Origin: Sipunculus nudus
Lineage: Eukaryota > Annelida > Sipuncula > Golfingiida > Sipunculidae
Assembly (NCBI GenBank): GCA_026874595.1
Contig: CM049310.1
Location: forward strand, 4,214,001-4,278,000
Length of the DNA stretch: 64,000 nt
Direction of reading: 5' to 3'
Shown one piece after another: positions 54,601-60,600 of this stretch (position 1 is the stretch's first letter; each line of letters opens with the position of its first letter). Under the pieces are notes generated by a model. It searched no databases, was not told the origin of the DNA, and worked only from the letters and a program-made list of their open reading frames with translations. The position numbers and the translations under genes are program-made.

Positions 54601-57600
54601 CGGCCCAAACTGTCTCGCTAGTGAAGCTTGCTTTTCTGGTGAATCGGTTGGAACGCAGGACATGTGCACCACAGACATGTGTTCAAATCCTGGATTGGTC
54701 CGATATTTTCTCCTGAGCAATTTGTCTTCATAACAAATTGGGGCTCGTCCAACGTGACAGTTTGAAGTAATTAGGAAATTACCGCCACCGAGTTTACCAA
54801 AGGTGTGACACCTGGGATAGTCTTGTTCTGATAGCAGAATGCTCTTAAGAAGGGGTGTGTTACGAGTCATAAAAGCAGTCCACACTGTGTCACTCAAGCT
54901 TTTTTTTCTAGGGAAGCGGTTGGAATGCCAGACGTGCGCCACTGACATGCATTCGAATCCCAGATCACCCCAATATTTGTCATTGTTACAATGTCCCTTG
55001 TTTAAGTTATAAATTTGAACAAGAGAGGTACTGTAGATTCAGAAATATTAGTTGGGATTTTATTTTTGTGGTTTTCCTTGATCAAGGTAATCCATGGATT
55101 CATGATTCCAACGATAAAATAATCACATAGTCAGAGAATAGCTTAACAGCAGCTGGTGGTCGACTTTATCATTATTTATTATCGCTGGCTGAGTTTCAAT
55201 AAAGGTACAAAAATTGATTATTACTCTTAAATGATTGCCATTAATACATAATATATACGTGCTCAATCACTTTTCCTGTTAAATACTATAAGATACATGA
55301 TTTATAAATATTCTGTTATCAATTCCATAATTTCACCTAATATCGCACAAACACAGCCCTCAAAAATGTTTTCAATAAAACAATATCAAACTTTATCCCC
55401 ACATTTCATTTTCAACATTACCGGGAAATGTCCAAGAACAATATCACATTTCTATCATGTAAGGCGGTAGTACTGACACAACAAGAACGGTGCACTTTTC
55501 AATGTTCGTTACCACTGTTACCGAGGCATCCCCATGTTAACTCATTTGCATTATCAAGGGAAGCGAATGTAAAGTGTAAAGAACACTTATTCCGAATATT
55601 GCGGACTACAGCTGCATGCATGAAAGTGAGCCATTAATAAGACAAGCAGAACTTTTTCCGAATATTGCCGATAGCTGTGCATGAATGTTTGCAAAAGTAG
55701 GACAATGTGTTGCAGAATACTATAGTATGCAAATTAAGTCTACAATATTATCTGTATCTACAGTAAGCAGTACCTTTGCTAGTAAGGCACCCCTGATCTC
55801 ATGCAGCACCTAGAGATCATAAAGGCAAATGGCCATACCATGATTCATAACAATCAACCCAGTGGTTCCTGAGAAATAAGCTCCTAAGTTTTTTCTTTTA
55901 CAAGCTCTGTGACCTTGAAAAGTAGATCAAGGTCAATCATCTTCAAATTTGACCAAGGTTTTGTTGATATGCATCAGCACTAAATAAATGAAGTTCCTGT
56001 GTAGAGTCATTTTGGAGATATCCCACTCACAAGGCCTAAATTGAATTAGCCAACAATGAATTCATTTAAAATCAGAAACTGTTGTTTACCCCCCCTAAAC
56101 TCGTGCAGCAGTTACAGACCATCAGTGCCAATAACCATAGTATGTTTTATAACAATCCACCCAGTGGTTCCTCAGGAATAAGCTCCTAAGTTTTTTTTCT
56201 ACAATCAGCTCTGAAATGTTGAAAAACATGTCAAGGTCACCCATCTTCAAAATTAACCGAGATTTTGTTAATATACATCTTCCCTGAAGAAACAAAAATT
56301 CCAACAGTGAATCCTTTTACAGATATCCCGCTCAAAAGGTTAAGGCCGGACGGACAGACAGACGGAATGCTTCAGTAACAACAATAGCCCTTCAACCTAT
56401 AAAAACTAAAAACCAAATTTGGGCTAAAAACCTGGAAGAAGTAATCAAAAAAATTTGATATGAAAATATCCAGGGTATCATTAAAGGTATATTTATTAGA
56501 TGGAGTAACATTTTACAACCAATATTACCTGGTTCTCCTGACCTGCTGGCCTTGAATTAACAGTTCCTGTCACCATGACAACAGATTCCAAGGGAAGGTC
56601 TTTAGCTACTGACTGCACAACTGGGTCCTTGAAATGATATAAGGAAATAAAAGATCAGGGTTTAATTCATTAACTCAAGGAAATAATAAATCAGTGTTCA
56701 GTTCATGAAATCAGGGAAAGACTGTATGCATACTTTGATAAATACTGTCTCTGTCAGGTTTCTAAGCTTACAAATTTGATTAGAAACTGCTTCATTTTAT
56801 GAATGATATCATTTTGCATTATAATATAATCAGCATAAGAGTAAAATATATAGTTAACAAACATTTTATATATATATTACAAACTATTGAAAGTTATGAA
56901 TACAAGAATGCAAAGTACACTATGACCAAACCTTTGAAAACTGCGCTATTGTCTTTAATTGCTGCATGTGTCCTTTAGCAATATTTTTTTTTCTTACTAC
57001 AAGGACATCTGAGCAATCATAGAAGAAAAACAACCTTTCCCTAAACAGAGTCACTGAAAAGCTCACATCCTTCAAGTTCAGTTTATTTGCTTTAACATGT
57101 CTGGATAATCTATGACAATATTAATGCACTTGAACATCGTATGTGAAACACATATTTAGAATACTTAAAAGAATTGCACAACCATTACCAAACTAGAATA
57201 CAGATAGTCGACAAGCGACTACGTGTATCCGTCAAATCACAGAGGCATGGGTTTAAGTAAGGCATTAAATGTTCCTGACATGACATGACTCCAAATTTGT
57301 GGAATCAGTGATGCCAATTAAACTCCATATATATGTGCGATTGTCACCAAAAACAGATCTACAGATGGACACATGATGCAAAATTTCAGACCAAGACGAC
57401 AATCCATTTCTGAGCAAAAGTGCATCTATGCATTCTATAAAACTGGAACAGCAGGTGGTGCCACCTGTCTGGTCAACAACAAAGCTATCCAAGGAGGATA
57501 AACATACAAAATTTCAGGCTGATACATCCATCCACTCCTGAGATATGAGCGATTTCTACAAAAGCGAAGGGACAGGTGGACACCACACTTAAACAATTGC

Positions 57601-60600
57601 AGATGGTGCCACCAGTCTTGAACATGAGATGGAGGTATCTAAGATCTATGAACATGCATAATTTCAGGGCACTCCTGAGGAAAGGGCATCAATGTATTCT
57701 ACGAAAATGGGAAGGTAGGTGGCCCAACCTGTCTGGTCTACAAGAAAAAATCTCCACGATAGACTGACATGCCAAATTTAAAACAAATAAATTTAACCAC
57801 TCCTGAGATATGAGCAACTTTCACCCAAATCCAAAACACAGATGGATGAAATGCAAAAAAAGATTACAGATGGCACCACTAGTCTTAAGTTTTGATGAAG
57901 GTATCCAAGATTTATAGACATGCCAAATTACAGACCAATTCCTTGAACCACTCCTGAGATAAGAGCATTTTTCATCAAAGGAAATGAACTGATGGACGCC
58001 ACGCAAAAATGGTTGCAGATGGCACCACCAGTCTTAAGCATGGGATGGAGGTATTCAAGATCTATGGACATGCTCAATTTCAGCTGTATACTTTGAACCG
58101 ATCACTAAGATGAACAGATGGCAAATGCTTGAATGGACACCACGCGAAAATGATTGTAGATTGTGCCACCAGTCTTGAGTACAAGATGGAAAGATCTATG
58201 GACATGCAAAATTTCAGCTCAATATACTGAACCACTCCTATGATATGGACTGTCATCCCAAAGACACCCAGATTCATACTGCACATGAATGATTGCAGGT
58301 TGCACCACCTGTCTTTGATAGGCACAACTACATAGTTGAGTGAATAACTATAGATGCCAGGTTTTCGGAAAGATCAGTCCTAGGGTCAAGAGGAGTTCTC
58401 CAGAAACAAACGCAGTAGCGGCAGCAGCAGAGAAGGCAGCAGAACCCAGTCAAAAACATAGCATCCGCAAAACTTTGTTTCTGCGGATACAATAAATCTA
58501 TACAAGGATATTAATCATGTTAGCCCTAATGTGTGAATTAACAGAATCCATGAAAATCATTTTTCCATTGACTCTTCTTCCAAACATTTTGCCTTCCAGT
58601 GTGAGCTGTGGAAGTATTTGATACCTGACTTTTGGTGGTGGTGACTTGTGCCACACTGTGTGGAAGTATTTGTTACCTGCCTTTTGGTGGTGGTGGCTTG
58701 TGTGATGCCATGTGGAAGTATTTTTAACCAGGCTTTTGCTGGTGGTGACTTGTGTGACACTGTGTGGAAGGATTAGTTGCCTGGCTTTTGGTGGTGGTGA
58801 CTTGTGTGACGCTGTGTGGAAGTATTAGCCACCCAGCTTTTGGTGGTGGTGACTTGTGTGCACTGTGTAGAAGTATTAGTTATCTGGCTTTTGGTTGTGG
58901 TGACTTGTGTGATGCTGTGTTGAAGTATTAGTTACTTGGCTTTTGTTGGTGGAGACTTATTTGGTGCCATATGGAAGTATTTGTTACCTGGCTTTTGCTG
59001 GTGGTGACATGTTCAATGCTGTATGGAAGTATTAGTTACCTGGCTTTTGGTGGTGGAAATTTGTGTGATGCTGTGTGGAAGGATTAGTTGCCTGGCTTTT
59101 GGTGGTGGTGATTTATGTGATGCTGTGTGGAAGTATTAGTAACCTGGCTTTTGGTGGTGGTGATTTGTGTGATGCTGTGTGGAAGGATTAGTTGCCTGGC
59201 TTTTGGTGGTGATGACATGTGTAATGCTGTGTGGAAGGATTAGTACCTGGCTTTTGCTGGTGGTGACTTGTGTAACACTGTGTGGAAGGATTAGTCACCC
59301 AGCTTTTGGTGGTGGTGACTTGTGTGACACTGTGTGGAAGGATTAGTTGCCTGGCTTTTGGTGGTGGTGACTTGTGTGCACTGTGTGGAAGGATTAGTTG
59401 CCTGGCTTTTGGTGGTAATGACTTGTGAGACGCTGTGTGGAAGTATTAGTCACCCAGCTTTTGGTGGTGGTGACTTGTGTGCACTGTGTAGAAGTATTAG
59501 TTATCTGGCTTTTGGTTGTGGTGACTTGTGTGATGCTGTGTTGAAGTATTAGTTACTTGGCTTTTGTTGGTTGAGACTTATTTGGTGCCATATGGAAGTA
59601 TTTATTACCTGGCTTTTGCTGGTGGTGACATGTTCAATGCTGTATGGAAGTATTAGTTACCTGGCTTTTGTTGTTGAAAATTTGTGTGATGCTGTGTGGA
59701 AGGATTAGTTGCCTGGCTTTTGGTGGTGGTGATTTGTGTGATGCTGTGTGGAAGTATTAGTAACCTGGCTTTTGGTGGTGGTGATTTGTGTGATGCTGTG
59801 TGGAAGGATTAGTTGCCTGGCTTTTGGTGGTGATGACGTGTAATGCTGTGTGGAAGGATAAGTACCTGGCTTTTGGTGGTGGTGACTTGTGTTACGCTGT
59901 GTGATAGGATTAGTTGCCTGGCTTTTGGTGGTGATGACTTGTGTGACGCTGTGTGAAAGTATAAGTAACCTGGCTTTTGGAGGTGGTGACTTGTGTGATG
60001 CTTTGTGGAAGTATTTGTTACCTGGCTTTTGACGGTGGTGACTTGTGTTACCCTGTGGACGTATTAGTTACCTGGCTTTTGGAGGTGGTGAATTGTGTTA
60101 CGCTGTGGAAGTATTTGTTACCGGTTTTTTTGGTGGTGGTGACTTGTGTTACGCTGTGGAAGTATTAGTTACCTGGCTTTTGGAGATTGTAAATTGTGTT
60201 ATGCTGTGGAAGTATTTGTTACCTGTTTTTTTGGTGGTGGTAACTTGTGTTACGCTGTGGAAGTATTTGTTACCAGGTTTTTGGTAGAGGTGACTTGTGT
60301 TACGCTGTGGAAGTATTTGTTACCTGGTTTTTGGTGGTGGTGACTTGTGTTATGCTGTGGAAGTATTTGTTACCAAGTTTTTGGTAGAGGTGATTTGTGT
60401 TACGCTGTAAAGTATTTGTTCCCTGGTTTTTGGTAGAGGTGACTTGTGTTACGCTGTGGAATTATTTGTTACCAGGTTTTTGGTGGTGGTGACTTGTGTT
60501 ACACTGTAGAAGTATTTATAACCTGGTTTTTGGTAGTGGTGACTTGTGTTACGCTGTATAAGTATTTGTTACCTCGGTTTTGGTAGAGGTGACTTGTGTT

